DNA from: Vreelandella sedimenti
GTDB taxonomy: Bacteria > Pseudomonadota > Gammaproteobacteria > Pseudomonadales > Halomonadaceae
Assembly (NCBI RefSeq): GCF_013416325.1
Contig: NZ_JACCGK010000017.1
Span: forward strand, 1 to 64,000
Direction of reading: 5' to 3'
Length of the DNA stretch: 64,000 nt
This document shows, piece by piece, positions 36,179 through 46,081 of this stretch (positions are counted from its first letter, which is position 1; every line of letters begins with the position of its first letter). The translations under genes were made by a program, and so were the position numbers. The notes under the pieces were generated by a model that did not search any database, was not told the DNA's origin, and was given only the letters and a program-made list of their open reading frames with translations.

Positions 36179-37312
36179 ATGAGATATTTAATGATAGGTG
36201 CTGGGCATTTTTTAGATGGCAATGATAAGCAATCTAACGTTTTTGCCTTTAATGATCTGCTTAAACAGTCCGGTGGCAATTCTGGGAATTATATGATAGG
36301 TGAAGGTGTCAGGTTTCATATACTGGACTTTATGGATAATGATACTGATACTTTTGAATATATGCCATGGTCGAAATTTAGACTAACAACATCGGCGCAA
36401 CTTGATGAAAACTATGATCAAGTAATTTTGGCCGGCGCTAACATGATTAATGAGAAAGCTGATTTCAGCTTCGCTTATAATAAGCTTGCAGCTACTAGTT
36501 TGCCTATTTTTGCGATGGGCGTTGGGGCTCAAGCTGAAAATTATAGCGATGGCATAAAAGTTCCTACTGGTACAATTAATTTTTTTAAGCTAATAGATGA
36601 GAGATCAGCTTCAATTGGTGTAAGAGGTGATTTCACAGCATATATTTTAGAAAGTATGGGTTGTTCAAAAGTAGAAATTAATGGCTGTCCATCGTATTAC
36701 ATAAATAAAAACAATAAAGATTTTTATATTGAAAAGAATTGTGAAATTTTAAATTCTGCATTTTTAATGAAAAGAGACAGGAATAAATATAAATCCGATA
36801 TGCTTCTTAAAGAATATCAGAGTGCTGCATTGAGAGAATGCATAGATAAAAATTTTAAACTTGTAGTCCAAACTGATTATGCTGAAGCTTCAACGGCTTA
36901 TAATAAAGTGATGGTATCTGAACCGTGGGGAAGGTTAAAAAAATATTTTTCTATAAAGAAAGAAGAAGAGCAAAAGTTTAATAATTTTTTTATTAATAAT
37001 ACCGGAATTTATTTTTGTTGGGATGAGTGGGTTGACTTTTTAAAGGGTGTTAATTTTTCGTATGGTGCTAGGTTTCATGGTAATATGGTTGCCCTGATGA
37101 ATGGTATACCTGCTTTGAATATAACGCATGATACTCGAACCAAGGAATTTTGTGAAACCTTAAATCTGCCTTACATTGATATTGAAAGTTTAGATAAAAA
37201 ATATATGACTTCTGATGAATTGTATGATTATGCTAATTTTGATAATTTTAATTCTCAGTACGGTATTATGTGTAAGAAATTTGATGATTTTTTACGTTTG
37301 AATTTAAACTAG
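36179..37312 (+). CDS. Polysaccharide pyruvyltransferase family protein
   Basis: A 377-residue protein of the pyruvyltransferase (CsaB/WcaK) family, which transfers pyruvate from phosphoenolpyruvate to form ketals on sugars. Visible features are the N-terminal nucleotide-fold segment LMIGAGHFLDGN, the GANMINEKADF loop, VRGDFTAYILESMG, and the C-terminal GARFHGNMVALMNGIPAL with its conserved His. AT-rich and 17 bp after the sulfotransferase gene, it is probably in the same transcript, ending at the hairpin just downstream. Pyruvylation would add negative charge to the polymer. Confidence 0.87.
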   Translation: MRYLMIGAGHFLDGNDKQSNVFAFNDLLKQSGGNSGNYMIGEGVRFHILDFMDNDTDTFEYMPWSKFRLTTSAQLDENYDQVILAGANMINEKADFSFAYNKLAATSLPIFAMGVGAQAENYSDGIKVPTGTINFFKLIDERSASIGVRGDFTAYILESMGCSKVEINGCPSYYINKNNKDFYIEKNCEILNSAFLMKRDRNKYKSDMLLKEYQSAALRECIDKNFKLVVQTDYAEASTAYNKVMVSEPWGRLKKYFSIKKEEEQKFNNFFINNTGIYFCWDEWVDFLKGVNFSYGARFHGNMVALMNGIPALNITHDTRTKEFCETLNLPYIDIESLDKKYMTSDELYDYANFDNFNSQYGIMCKKFDDFLRLNLN

Positions 37313-37318
37313 TCCTTC

Positions 37319-37342
37319 CGGGGCTTTTTAGCCCCGCTTTAT
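37319..37342 (+). terminator. Terminator-like hairpin after the pyruvyltransferase gene
   Basis: CGGGGCT / AGCCCCG stem with TTTT loop, followed by the weak T-tract CTTTAT. Confidence 0.7.
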
Positions 37343-37451
37343 ATAGGAATTATATTTCTCTTTAGCGATTTTTTTGACTAATCTTTTATTAAAAAATAGT
37401 ATTGTTTGTATGTTTATATGCTTATTGTTTTATTTGTGATAAGGTAAAAAA

Positions 37452-38612
37452 ATGGTTTATATTTCCGATTATGCAGGCTTTATTGACAATAAGGCAAGAG
37501 AAACACATGTCATATTTTCCAGCGCCAATATGCCAAGAGGTAAATTGTCAGGAACTCGTGTCTTCATACGCACGGATGTAAATTATATTTTTTTAAATTG
37601 TATTGAAAATTCCTGGTTTTTAAATGGTGTAATAGGCTTCGGGAAAGATCTATTAGAAACTATTGATAAATTAAAATTATTAATTAAAGAATTAGGCGAT
37701 CACTATGTCGTTTTTTACGGTGGTTCTATGGGGGGGTATGGAGCTCTTCTATATGGATTACACATCAGACCACATCGAGTGGTCGCAACTGGTGTAGAAT
37801 ATATATTAGGTATTAAAGGAGGTTTTTTTAATAAGCATTGTTTAAATAAGAATTTAATTTGCACTGATTCAAGTAATGAATATTTATATAACCTTGTGAA
37901 TTGCAACAAAGAGTATTTAGATAAAGTTTTCTTGATATATGGTGAAAGAGCGTTTAGCGACTTAATCTGCGCACTAAAAATGTCTTCGGATGGTTTTAGT
38001 AATATATTTACTATTGTCAATGAAGATCATTCTATCCCTCCTTTTTTGACTTCTTTTTTTGATATTAGCGACCTAATATCTTCTAAGGATATATATTCAT
38101 CTTTAGGAGCTTTTTCAGGGAATATAGTTAATTATCCTGATTTTGTAAATGCTTGTTATGAATTCTATGTCAATAAAAACGCCTACAGTCTACTCGACTT
38201 TAAAGATATTGAAAATCTTCCTCCTTTAGTTAGAAGCTATTATTATTTCTATAGATTTTTATATGAGAAGAAGAAGGGGGTCATAAAGGCTTCTTTTTGG
38301 CTTGAAAGAGCTATTTATTTAAATCGCAGTTGCCCTATAATTCTTTATAATTATGCCGATTATATGAATCTTATAGGAGATTACAACACAGCATTAATGT
38401 ACTCTAAGTTATCTTATAGTTTTTATGTTAAAGGTGTGAAGCCTCTTTATAATGCGCAATTATCTTGTATTGAATCTTTAATAAATCTTGAAAATCACGA
38501 TGAAGCCATTAAAAGTTTTGCTTTGTTTAAAGAAAAAATTTCTAAGTCTGCTTTAAATAATCCTCACATAGCTCTCAGAATAACAAAAATAGAAAGTCGG
38601 CTTGGTATTTAA
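37452..38612 (+). CDS. Alpha/beta-hydrolase-like protein with TPR-like C-terminus
   Basis: I do not recognise a named family. The N-terminal 210 residues look like an alpha/beta hydrolase: the nucleophile-elbow motif GGSMGGYGALLYG at about 91-103 (Gly-x-Ser-x-Gly), and a late acidic/His pair in NEDHSIPPF. The C-terminal 130 residues are helical with spacing like tetratricopeptide repeats (NYADYMNLIGDYNTALMYSKL). No signal peptide. Very AT-rich and bracketed by noncoding DNA, so transcribed separately from its neighbours. It could be a deacylase or acyltransferase acting on the glycan; that is inference from context. Confidence 0.65.
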   Translation: MVYISDYAGFIDNKARETHVIFSSANMPRGKLSGTRVFIRTDVNYIFLNCIENSWFLNGVIGFGKDLLETIDKLKLLIKELGDHYVVFYGGSMGGYGALLYGLHIRPHRVVATGVEYILGIKGGFFNKHCLNKNLICTDSSNEYLYNLVNCNKEYLDKVFLIYGERAFSDLICALKMSSDGFSNIFTIVNEDHSIPPFLTSFFDISDLISSKDIYSSLGAFSGNIVNYPDFVNACYEFYVNKNAYSLLDFKDIENLPPLVRSYYYFYRFLYEKKKGVIKASFWLERAIYLNRSCPIILYNYADYMNLIGDYNTALMYSKLSYSFYVKGVKPLYNAQLSCIESLINLENHDEAIKSFALFKEKISKSALNNPHIALRITKIESRLGI

Positions 38613-39075
38613 AAATCCATAAATAATAAATTTGACTTTGTCATGTTTTTAAAATAAATATGTAAGCATGCTGCATTATTGTTTTGAGAAATCTATTTTT
38701 TTCAAACTTGAAGAATGCTTATAAAATTTATGCATTCCCTTTCTTTTTTAATTACTTTATTTAATTGTCTCAGATGACATTTGCCTAGTTTTATGTGTAA
38801 AAATTTATTTTATTCGCAATAAAATATATGAAGCGTCTTATATAATGTTAATGGTAGTTAATGTTTGAGCCGACGACGGCTTAAAATTTTATTAGATTGG
38901 CTTGATTGTGTTATTTAATCATTTTATTCCGCTACGACCTCAAAAAGAAATTGTTAAAAGACTTTTTAAAAAATTGTTACTGGAATATAGTTTTTTATTT
39001 TTATAAGCGATGTTTTTATTATTTATTTAAAAGTTCTTGCATATAAAATAATCTTTTAACTCAAGAGGTTTAATT
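38613..39075. other. AT-rich intergenic region
   Basis: No gene is supported. A small hairpin AGCCG/CGGCT followed by TAAAATTTT near 38868-38890 may be a weak terminator; the last 60 bp hold an AAGAGG ribosome-binding site for the next gene. Confidence 0.5.
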
Positions 39076-40662
39076 GTGTCTGATACTACTATATTGATAT
39101 GTACCGGTTTCCATCGGAGTGCTACTTCAGTAACGGCACAGTGGTTAGCTCGATTGGGGCTAAATATGGGCCACTGGATGCTAGGAGCTTCTCCTTCTAA
39201 TAGAGATGGACACTATGAAGATAATTCTTTAGTTATGTTACAAAATCAAGCTTTGGCTGCCCAAGGTACTTCATGGCGCTTCCACGACGAGGTACCTCTG
39301 TATCCTCTTCAGGCCGTCAACATGATTTCACGATACTCTGCCAGCCGTGACCAATTTTCTCCTGAAGGCTGGTGTGTTAAAGATCCGAGATGTACACTTT
39401 TTTTACCAGCATGGAATAATGTACTTGAATCTAGGGCGCGCTATTTATTTGTACTTCGACATTGGTCTGAAAGCATACAGTCACTTTATAAAAGGCATGC
39501 TGAAGCATTGGTCTTCGATCACAGCTCTGGCTTGAAAGAGGCGCATCTTCAGTTTTGGCGAAAACCCACATTGGCATTGGAAATGTGGATCGCTTACAAT
39601 CGTCGTTTATTGGATTTTTTTAAAAAACATCCAGATCAGACCCTATTGATAAGTCAGCGTAGTATATTTTCTGGACTTAAATTGCCTGAAATATTGAATA
39701 AACGCTGGAATATGTCGTTCGATTTCGCTGAATCTCCTGTTAAACCTCACTTATTAGCTGATATAGTGGACAATAACATTTTATCCATGTGCACTACAGA
39801 GCTTGTTGAAAAAGCTGATAAGCTTTGGGAAGAATTAATGGCTATTACAGATTATAAAAATAACGATGAAAGTGCGCGCTGGTCAAATAACGAGAATAAA
39901 ATTTGTCAATTAAGAAATGTTTCAGAAATCTTAGATACTTATATTCCTACTGTTATCCCAATTGATTTGAAGGCCCACTTAGATTGGCTAGAAACGCAAG
40001 CTGGGCCGCTGAATTTATTGCCTGTGATTCAGTGGTTAAGATCTGATGCTGAGTATCGCTTTGGTTTATGGGAAAAGCTGGCTCGTTTAGCTTTGAAACA
40101 TTCTAATTGGAGTGTTGCTATTGAAGCTCTAAAACATATAGTTATTGTTGGTAACCCTGCACCAAATATATTCAAGCTTTTAGCGGATGCTTATCTTGGG
40201 CATGGTGAGTATGATATGGCTATTAAGTTATACGAAAAAGCGATATCAAAAAATAAAAAGAATTTTATTTTTTATGTATCTCTCTCTCATTTGTATATGT
40301 CTTTAGGACGACATGAAAAAGCAGAGATGTTATTAAAGAAAAGTACTAAATATTTTGATAGAATTCCAGGCTTGCTTTTTAATGCTATTATAGATGCACT
40401 TTGGCAACAAGGGAAATATAATGAAGCTAAGGACTTGCTTGCAGCAAGAAAAGATGAAGGTAGCATACTAAAATTATCACTATATGAAATAGAAGAAGGA
40501 AATGAAAGTGGTGTTGAAAGGCTACGTAAATGGCGCTCGCGACGTCTTGAGTTTAATTCTTTTGAGTCTTTTAAGTGCCAAATTGAAAGCAGCGGTTTAA
40601 GCAAAAGTTCCAGCATCAATCTAGTTAAAAGGGTTCAGGATATTTATGCTGAATTATTTTGA
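39076..40662 (+). CDS. Sulfotransferase fused to TPR repeats
   Basis: A 528-residue protein. The N-terminal 230 residues form a sulfotransferase domain with the phosphosulfate-binding loop TGFHRSATSVTAQWL (about 10-24), WCVKDPRCTLFLPAW and FVLRHWSESIQSLYKRH (3-prime-phosphate site). The C-terminal 220 residues are tetratricopeptide repeats (DAYLGHGEYDMAIKLYEKAI, SHLYMSLGRHEKAEMLL). Such fusions are found in surface-polysaccharide loci, where the TPR part may recruit partners. Start is GTG at 39076 with AAGAGG upstream. AT-rich. Confidence 0.85.
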   Translation: MSDTTILICTGFHRSATSVTAQWLARLGLNMGHWMLGASPSNRDGHYEDNSLVMLQNQALAAQGTSWRFHDEVPLYPLQAVNMISRYSASRDQFSPEGWCVKDPRCTLFLPAWNNVLESRARYLFVLRHWSESIQSLYKRHAEALVFDHSSGLKEAHLQFWRKPTLALEMWIAYNRRLLDFFKKHPDQTLLISQRSIFSGLKLPEILNKRWNMSFDFAESPVKPHLLADIVDNNILSMCTTELVEKADKLWEELMAITDYKNNDESARWSNNENKICQLRNVSEILDTYIPTVIPIDLKAHLDWLETQAGPLNLLPVIQWLRSDAEYRFGLWEKLARLALKHSNWSVAIEALKHIVIVGNPAPNIFKLLADAYLGHGEYDMAIKLYEKAISKNKKNFIFYVSLSHLYMSLGRHEKAEMLLKKSTKYFDRIPGLLFNAIIDALWQQGKYNEAKDLLAARKDEGSILKLSLYEIEEGNESGVERLRKWRSRRLEFNSFESFKCQIESSGLSKSSSINLVKRVQDIYAELF

Positions 40663-40688
40663 ATTTTCTCATCATTTTAAGGTGCCTT

Positions 40689-41633
40689 ATGTTACCTGTT
40701 TTTTTTGTACATATTCCTAAAACTGCTGGTACTAGTTTTCGTAAGTCGGCAGAATCTTTTTATGGTAGAGAAAAAATTGTCTACGATTATTCGCCAAGTT
40801 CCGAAGAAACTTCAAATATAATTAACAAGTGGATATATGAGAAAAAAGATCCTTTGAATTTTTTTGAAGAGTTTAGTTGTTTAAATTATTCTCTTTTAAG
40901 CGGGCATGTTAATGCCAGTAAATATATACACCTATTGGGTGCTCAACAAACTGTTTCTTTTTTTCGAGACCCTGTTCAGCGTGTAGTTTCGGAATACTAC
41001 CATTTCGTTCGAAATAATAACTATAAAGGCGACCTCCCTTCTTTTTATCGTAAACCTCAATTTATTAATCGGCAAACGAAGATAATGCACGGCGTGCCTT
41101 TTGAGTCAGTCGGTTTTTTTGGGCTTACGGAAGAGTATGAAATTAGTTTAGAGATGCTTAATTCTCTTTATGGGCTGAGTATAAAATCCATAAAGCTTAA
41201 TATGGGTAGAAAAGATCAAACAGTAGACTATAAGCTTTCTGATGAAGAGCGCATTGAAATTGAAGCTCTTAACGAAGACGATATTGTTTTTTATCAAAAA
41301 GTTAAGAATAATTTTAGAGAGCGATATTCACTTTTTAGAAATGGAGAAACGTATGTGCATGGATTGGTGCAGCAACTTAGTCCAAAAAAAATAAGTGGTT
41401 GGGCATGGTATGCTATGAATAGCTCTGTTGTCTCTCTAAACATTTTAGTAGATGATAAGCATGTCTCTACGATTGAGTGTAAAGAGCTAAGACCTGGCTT
41501 GTTACGTCTCTCTCCACCAAGAAATGGATATGTTGGCTTCCAATACAATTTTTCTGAACCGTTGCTGAGTGGATCCATCGTTAAAGTAGTAGTAGTTGAA
41601 ACTGGTCAGTTGCTTACAAATCAGGAAATTTAA
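40689..41633 (+). CDS. Sulfotransferase family 2-like protein
   Basis: A 314-residue protein with the PAPS loop FFVHIPKTAGTSFRKS (about 5-20) and the second site FFRDPVQRVVSEYYHF, the pattern of heparan/dermatan-type (family 2) sulfotransferases. The last 90 residues form a separate small beta-rich domain (ISGWAWYAMNSSVVSLNILVD) like those found attached to glycosyltransferases in similar loci. ATG at 40689 follows AAGGTG; a TTG at 40659 overlapping the previous stop is less likely. It is the third sulfotransferase gene and the end of the strongly AT-rich stretch. Confidence 0.85.
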   Translation: MLPVFFVHIPKTAGTSFRKSAESFYGREKIVYDYSPSSEETSNIINKWIYEKKDPLNFFEEFSCLNYSLLSGHVNASKYIHLLGAQQTVSFFRDPVQRVVSEYYHFVRNNNYKGDLPSFYRKPQFINRQTKIMHGVPFESVGFFGLTEEYEISLEMLNSLYGLSIKSIKLNMGRKDQTVDYKLSDEERIEIEALNEDDIVFYQKVKNNFRERYSLFRNGETYVHGLVQQLSPKKISGWAWYAMNSSVVSLNILVDDKHVSTIECKELRPGLLRLSPPRNGYVGFQYNFSEPLLSGSIVKVVVVETGQLLTNQEI

Positions 41634-41680
41634 ATAATATTTATATTTTAGCCTTTGGCCAAAGAGTACAAGAGAATATT

Positions 41681-43918
41681 GTGAAGCTTTTTGTATGTTT
41701 TCCCCAATGCAAACCCCGTTGCCACCTGCGGCGTTTGAAAGAATGTGCAATATTTCAGTGGCAGGCTACTGACGCTGACCCGCAATTCACTCTGCCCAAG
41801 GCACGCCTGTTACCTGGATGGCAAATGCTTGAAGTTGCTGTTGATCATGATCAACCCAGTGCGGCAGTGAAAATCTACTTTAATCGTGGAAATGGCTTTG
41901 AAGAAGAAAGCAGCGTTTACCTACCGTTAAAGAGTGGACGCATCACCAAACGGCTTTTTTGGATGCCTTTCGGAGTCAAAACACTTCGCTTGGATCCGTT
42001 GGAAAGTGAGGGGCATTTCACCATTCGTCACCTGCGTTTTGTGTGGTTAACCCCATGGTTTGCTCACGACCGGTTGGCGCAGCGTTTAGCCAATATGCAC
42101 TATAAGTGGCGTAATGTACCTAAGCGACAGGTTATCAAGGCGCTTAAAGAGCAGGCGGTTTCAAGCGGTCGTCCATGGCGTGAAATTGCCCTGGAAACCT
42201 ATGAAGCGACGTTTGAGCGGTTTTCGGTTCAGCGTAGTTACGGTGATTGGATTGCGGGTCAGGTTAAGCCCAGTGAAGCGGAACTGGCTAACACACTAAA
42301 TGGGTTGGCCTTCAAGCCCTTGGTATCGGTGCTTGTTCCCGTTTATAACCCGACGCTTGAGCACTTGAAGAGTTGTTTGGATTCCGTGTTGGGCCAAGCG
42401 TATCCCCACTGGCAACTCTGTATTGCTGATGATGCGTCTACTGATCCGGCTGTTTCGGCACTGTTGGCAGATTACGTTGAGCAAGATCGCCGTGTTCATG
42501 TGGTTACACGGGAGAACAATGGTCATATTTGTGCCGCCAGCAATAGCGCACTAGCATTGGCAGAGGGCGAGTATATCGCACTTGTAGACCATGACGACTG
42601 TCTGGCTCAAGAGGCGCTGTTGGAAATGGTTGTGGCTCTTAATCAGCAGCCTCAGGCACGGCTGCTGTACAGCGATGAAGATAAGCTCGATGAACGCGAG
42701 CAACGCTTTGACCCGCACTTTAAGCCGGATTGGAACCCCGATCTATTACTGGCGCAAAATTATATTTCGCACTTGGGTATGTATGAAACTGCCTTGGTAA
42801 GGGAAGTTGGTGGGTTTCGTCAAGGGTTTGAAGGCAGTCAGGATTACGACCTGGTGCTTCGAGTGACTGCCCATTTGACCCCAGAACAGATTGTCCACGT
42901 GCCTAAGGTGCTTTATCACTGGCGAGCCACTGAAGGCTCCACTGCCATGAGTAGCGGACAGAAAGATTACACCTCCCAGGCTGGGCTTGATGCTGTCGCA
43001 GAGCATGTTGCTACCTGCCACCCTAGGGCCAGGGTAGAGCATGGAGCGTTCGCCAATACTTATCGCGTACGTTGGCCGGTACCCAACTCTAAGCCATTGG
43101 TGAGTTTGTTAGTGCCCACGCGTGATCGTGTAGAAATATTGAAGCCCTGTGTGGATGCCATTCTATCGCGTACCGATTACCGTAATTTCGAGCTGTTGAT
43201 TCTGGATAACCAGAGTACCTGCTCGGAAACACTTGCCTACATGGAGAAGGTCGCCTCGCAGGACTCACGGGTTCGTGTATTGCGTTGGGAGCAACCATTT
43301 AACTACTCTGCTATCAATAACTTCGGTGCCCAAAATGCCAAGGGTGACATTATTGGTCTGGTTAACAATGATATAGAGCCGATCAACTCAGATTGGCTAA
43401 CCGAAATGGTCAGCCAGGCAAGCCGGCCTGAGATTGGTTGTGTGGGCGCTAAGCTCTACTACCCAAATGATACGGTTCAGCATGCAGGCGTTATTTTAGG
43501 GATTGGTGGCGTAGCTGGTCATGCCCACAAGTACTTTACTCGCCACGCTATTGGTTATTTCACTCGGTTGCATCTTGCGCATAATTTATCGGCGGTAACT
43601 GCCGCGTGCATGCTGGTTCGAAAGTCAATTTTTGATGAAGTTGGCGGACTCAATGAAGCACACTTAGCGGTGGCCTTTAATGATGTAGATTTTTGCCTGA
43701 AGGTACGTGATGCAGGCTACCGCAACTTATGGACTCCCTATGCCGAGCTTTACCATCACGAATCCATCTCACGTGGGGCCGACGACAACACTAAGAAGCG
43801 TGCCCGTGCAGCGGGTGAAGTCGCTTACATGCGTGAAACCTGGGGGGAGCAGTTGGATAATGACCCCGCCTATAACCCTAACCTTACACTGGTGCATGAA
43901 GATTTTTCGCTTCGCTAA
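41681..43918 (+). CDS. Two-domain GT2 glycosyltransferase
   Basis: A 745-residue protein. The first 115 residues are a beta-rich domain; a helical linker follows. GT2 domain one is at about 205-400 (VSVLVPVYNPTLEHLKSCLDS, IADDAST, VDHDD) and GT2 domain two at about 470-710 (VSLLVPTRDRVEILKPC, DNQST, VNNDIEP, then AACMLVRKS). This is the architecture of large O-antigen and capsule glycosyltransferases that add two sugars. Start is GTG at 41681. GC content is intermediate, higher than in the island to the left. Confidence 0.88.
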   Translation: MKLFVCFPQCKPRCHLRRLKECAIFQWQATDADPQFTLPKARLLPGWQMLEVAVDHDQPSAAVKIYFNRGNGFEEESSVYLPLKSGRITKRLFWMPFGVKTLRLDPLESEGHFTIRHLRFVWLTPWFAHDRLAQRLANMHYKWRNVPKRQVIKALKEQAVSSGRPWREIALETYEATFERFSVQRSYGDWIAGQVKPSEAELANTLNGLAFKPLVSVLVPVYNPTLEHLKSCLDSVLGQAYPHWQLCIADDASTDPAVSALLADYVEQDRRVHVVTRENNGHICAASNSALALAEGEYIALVDHDDCLAQEALLEMVVALNQQPQARLLYSDEDKLDEREQRFDPHFKPDWNPDLLLAQNYISHLGMYETALVREVGGFRQGFEGSQDYDLVLRVTAHLTPEQIVHVPKVLYHWRATEGSTAMSSGQKDYTSQAGLDAVAEHVATCHPRARVEHGAFANTYRVRWPVPNSKPLVSLLVPTRDRVEILKPCVDAILSRTDYRNFELLILDNQSTCSETLAYMEKVASQDSRVRVLRWEQPFNYSAINNFGAQNAKGDIIGLVNNDIEPINSDWLTEMVSQASRPEIGCVGAKLYYPNDTVQHAGVILGIGGVAGHAHKYFTRHAIGYFTRLHLAHNLSAVTAACMLVRKSIFDEVGGLNEAHLAVAFNDVDFCLKVRDAGYRNLWTPYAELYHHESISRGADDNTKKRARAAGEVAYMRETWGEQLDNDPAYNPNLTLVHEDFSLR

Positions 43919-45032
43919 TCAATTCGGGGCACTGGGATCACTTGACCAGGTCAGCGAAGATGGGGTGCGTGGGTGGTGTTCATCAGAAAAGCCCCTTCGC
44001 ATTAAAGTGAATGGGCAAGAGTGCTTACGTGCATATTGCCAGGAGCAAAGACGCGATGTGCAAGCAGCAATAGGAGGTGAAAGCACTGTCGGCTTTAATG
44101 CACAGCTGACATTGGTTCCAGGGGACTTAGTTGAAGTTACCACTTACTGTCGCAAACCCTTAGCGGGAAGCCCCAAACGGGTGGCAAGCAACACTTGGCT
44201 GGGGGCAGAGGCCGTAAAGTATCCAGCTTTTAAGTTAATCGCAGTCCTCCTATCGGAAACTCATGCTAGTCACTTCCAGCCTTTTTTTAGGCGTAACGCT
44301 GAGTTGGCAGCAGTGGCACTACGGGCTCCTAATCAGCCTGATAGGCTGGTAAAGTTTAATTGTAACGCTGCGCATAGACGCGATGTGCAAGCTTTTTATA
44401 AGCTTGTCATTATCCCCTTCTCATTACCTGCGCCTGAACTACTGCCTACGCCTAATGGGGAAGGTTTGTTTGCTCTAAACTGTCTTCATTATCGTTATGT
44501 AGAAGGTCGAACCTATTCCGCAGCCTCATTACTGCCTGAACAGGCTCGCCGTGATGTGATCCACGCCCTCGGCAAGCTACATTCAATTGCTATCGGTAAT
44601 CTGAGACGGCTAAATAGCCATCAGCCTTACTGGGCTTATTTGCAGCGGAGTATAGTTCGGCAGGCATTACTTTCGTGCGATATTGGCTATATAAAAACGT
44701 TGATGGTGATGAGGCGCTGCATTCGTAAGCTACCAATGGTGCTTTCTCATGGTGATCTACACACTGGTAACGTGCTAGTGGATGCCACAACAGGCAAAGT
44801 GACATTGATTGATTGGGATCGGTGGGGGGAATTGCCACTTGGTTATGATGAAGCCTGCTTCTTACGAGGCATACCATTTCGACAAGCCTTGGCGTATCTG
44901 CCGGATCAACATGCTTTGCGTTTAGGTTTTACGATAGTGAGTTATTGGTTAGGTGCTGTGGAGGGAAATGGTTTTCGTTATACGGAGCAGGCTAAAAGCA
45001 TGATGAATTTTTTAGAGAAGCATATGGGTTAG
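43896..45032 (+). CDS. APH/choline-kinase-like phosphotransferase
   Basis: A 378-residue protein. About 120 N-terminal residues form a small beta-rich domain (VRGWCSSEKPLRIKVNGQE), like those on neighbouring enzymes. A kinase-like domain follows with the catalytic loop LSHGDLHTGNVLVD (about 284-297) and the metal-binding DWDRWGELPLG (about 307), as in aminoglycoside and choline phosphotransferases. Here it more likely phosphorylates a sugar of the polysaccharide or is a lipid A/core-type kinase, not an antibiotic resistance gene. ATG at 43896 overlaps the preceding gene by 23 bp; a longer open frame upstream lies entirely inside that gene. Confidence 0.75.
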   Translation: MKIFRFANQFGALGSLDQVSEDGVRGWCSSEKPLRIKVNGQECLRAYCQEQRRDVQAAIGGESTVGFNAQLTLVPGDLVEVTTYCRKPLAGSPKRVASNTWLGAEAVKYPAFKLIAVLLSETHASHFQPFFRRNAELAAVALRAPNQPDRLVKFNCNAAHRRDVQAFYKLVIIPFSLPAPELLPTPNGEGLFALNCLHYRYVEGRTYSAASLLPEQARRDVIHALGKLHSIAIGNLRRLNSHQPYWAYLQRSIVRQALLSCDIGYIKTLMVMRRCIRKLPMVLSHGDLHTGNVLVDATTGKVTLIDWDRWGELPLGYDEACFLRGIPFRQALAYLPDQHALRLGFTIVSYWLGAVEGNGFRYTEQAKSMMNFLEKHMG

Positions 45033-45070
45033 TTGGCTTGAGTTCTTAAATGCCGCATTAAGGAATTACA

Positions 45071-46066
45071 ATGCAGTTATTAGTTGTTGGTGGAGCAGGT
45101 TATATTGGTTCCCATATGGTGAAACAGTTGGCAGCAGCTGGCCATAAAGTTGTGGTCTTAGATAATTTGTCGACTGGATTCAGCTCGCTTGCCAAGTATG
45201 GAAGCCTTGTGATAGGTGATTTGGCGGATGTTAAGCTGTTAGAGCAGCTCTTTCAGGACCACAAGTTTGAGGGTGTTATGCATTTTGCCGCTGCAAGCTT
45301 AGTGGGTGAATCAGTGCAGCGTCCAGGTAAATATTATCGAAACAATGTGGCAAACACTCTTAACTTGCTGGACGTGATGGTGCGCCACGGGACAAAGAAT
45401 TTTATTTTTTCCTCTACCGCGGCAACATTTGGCGAGCCGGAATACACTCCCATTGATGAGGCTCATCCTCAAAAGCCGATTAACCCTTATGGCGCAAGTA
45501 AGCTCATGGTTGAGCGAATTTTGCAGGATTTTCATGCGGCTCACGATTTAAATTCGGTGTGTTTGCGATACTTTAATGCCTGTGGTGGCGACCCAGAAGG
45601 AGAGATTGGAGAGTGTCATGATCCAGAAACACACCTCATCCCTATCATCTTGCAGGCAGCATCCGGTCGTCGCAGCCACATCACTGTTTTTGGGCGGGAT
45701 TATGCTACGCAAGATGGTACTTGTGTGCGTGATTACATTCATGTAGAGGATCTATGCTACGCGCATGCACTGGCGTTAGATGCGTTGGCAAATTGCAAAC
45801 TACAAGGGGCTTTGGCTTATAACTTAGGCAATGGATTAGGTTATTCGGTACAACAAGTACTTTCTACTGTACAAAAAATAGTTGCGGAAGATGACAAAGA
45901 AGTGACTGTTGAAGAAGGGCCACGTCGTCCAGGCGATCCTGCAATATTAGTTGCGGATGCCGCATTGGCGAAATACATTTTAGGCTGGCAGCCGAAGTAT
46001 GCAGACTTAGAAACTATTATTCGCCATGCATGGGCCTGGGAAAAGAAAATGGCTATAGTTGCATAA
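45071..46066 (+). CDS. galE: UDP-glucose 4-epimerase
   Basis: Interconverts UDP-glucose and UDP-galactose, giving galactose for the polymer. The 331-residue short-chain dehydrogenase has the NAD-binding GGAGYIGSHM (about 7-16), VLDNLSTGF, FSSTAATFGEP, catalytic YGASK (about 138-142), LRYFNACGGDPEGEIGE and DGTCVRDYIHVEDL. Length is slightly short of E. coli GalE (338) but complete. The DPEGEIGE insertion is typical of this subgroup. AGGAATT precedes the ATG by 8 bp. Confidence 0.94.
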   Translation: MQLLVVGGAGYIGSHMVKQLAAAGHKVVVLDNLSTGFSSLAKYGSLVIGDLADVKLLEQLFQDHKFEGVMHFAAASLVGESVQRPGKYYRNNVANTLNLLDVMVRHGTKNFIFSSTAATFGEPEYTPIDEAHPQKPINPYGASKLMVERILQDFHAAHDLNSVCLRYFNACGGDPEGEIGECHDPETHLIPIILQAASGRRSHITVFGRDYATQDGTCVRDYIHVEDLCYAHALALDALANCKLQGALAYNLGNGLGYSVQQVLSTVQKIVAEDDKEVTVEEGPRRPGDPAILVADAALAKYILGWQPKYADLETIIRHAWAWEKKMAIVA

Positions 46067-46081
46067 TCAAGTAACGTCTGT

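Noticed and set aside
43896..45032. Aminoglycoside resistance gene
   Set aside because: The phosphotransferase fold is shared with sugar and lipid kinases, and the polysaccharide context and added N-terminal domain argue against resistance.
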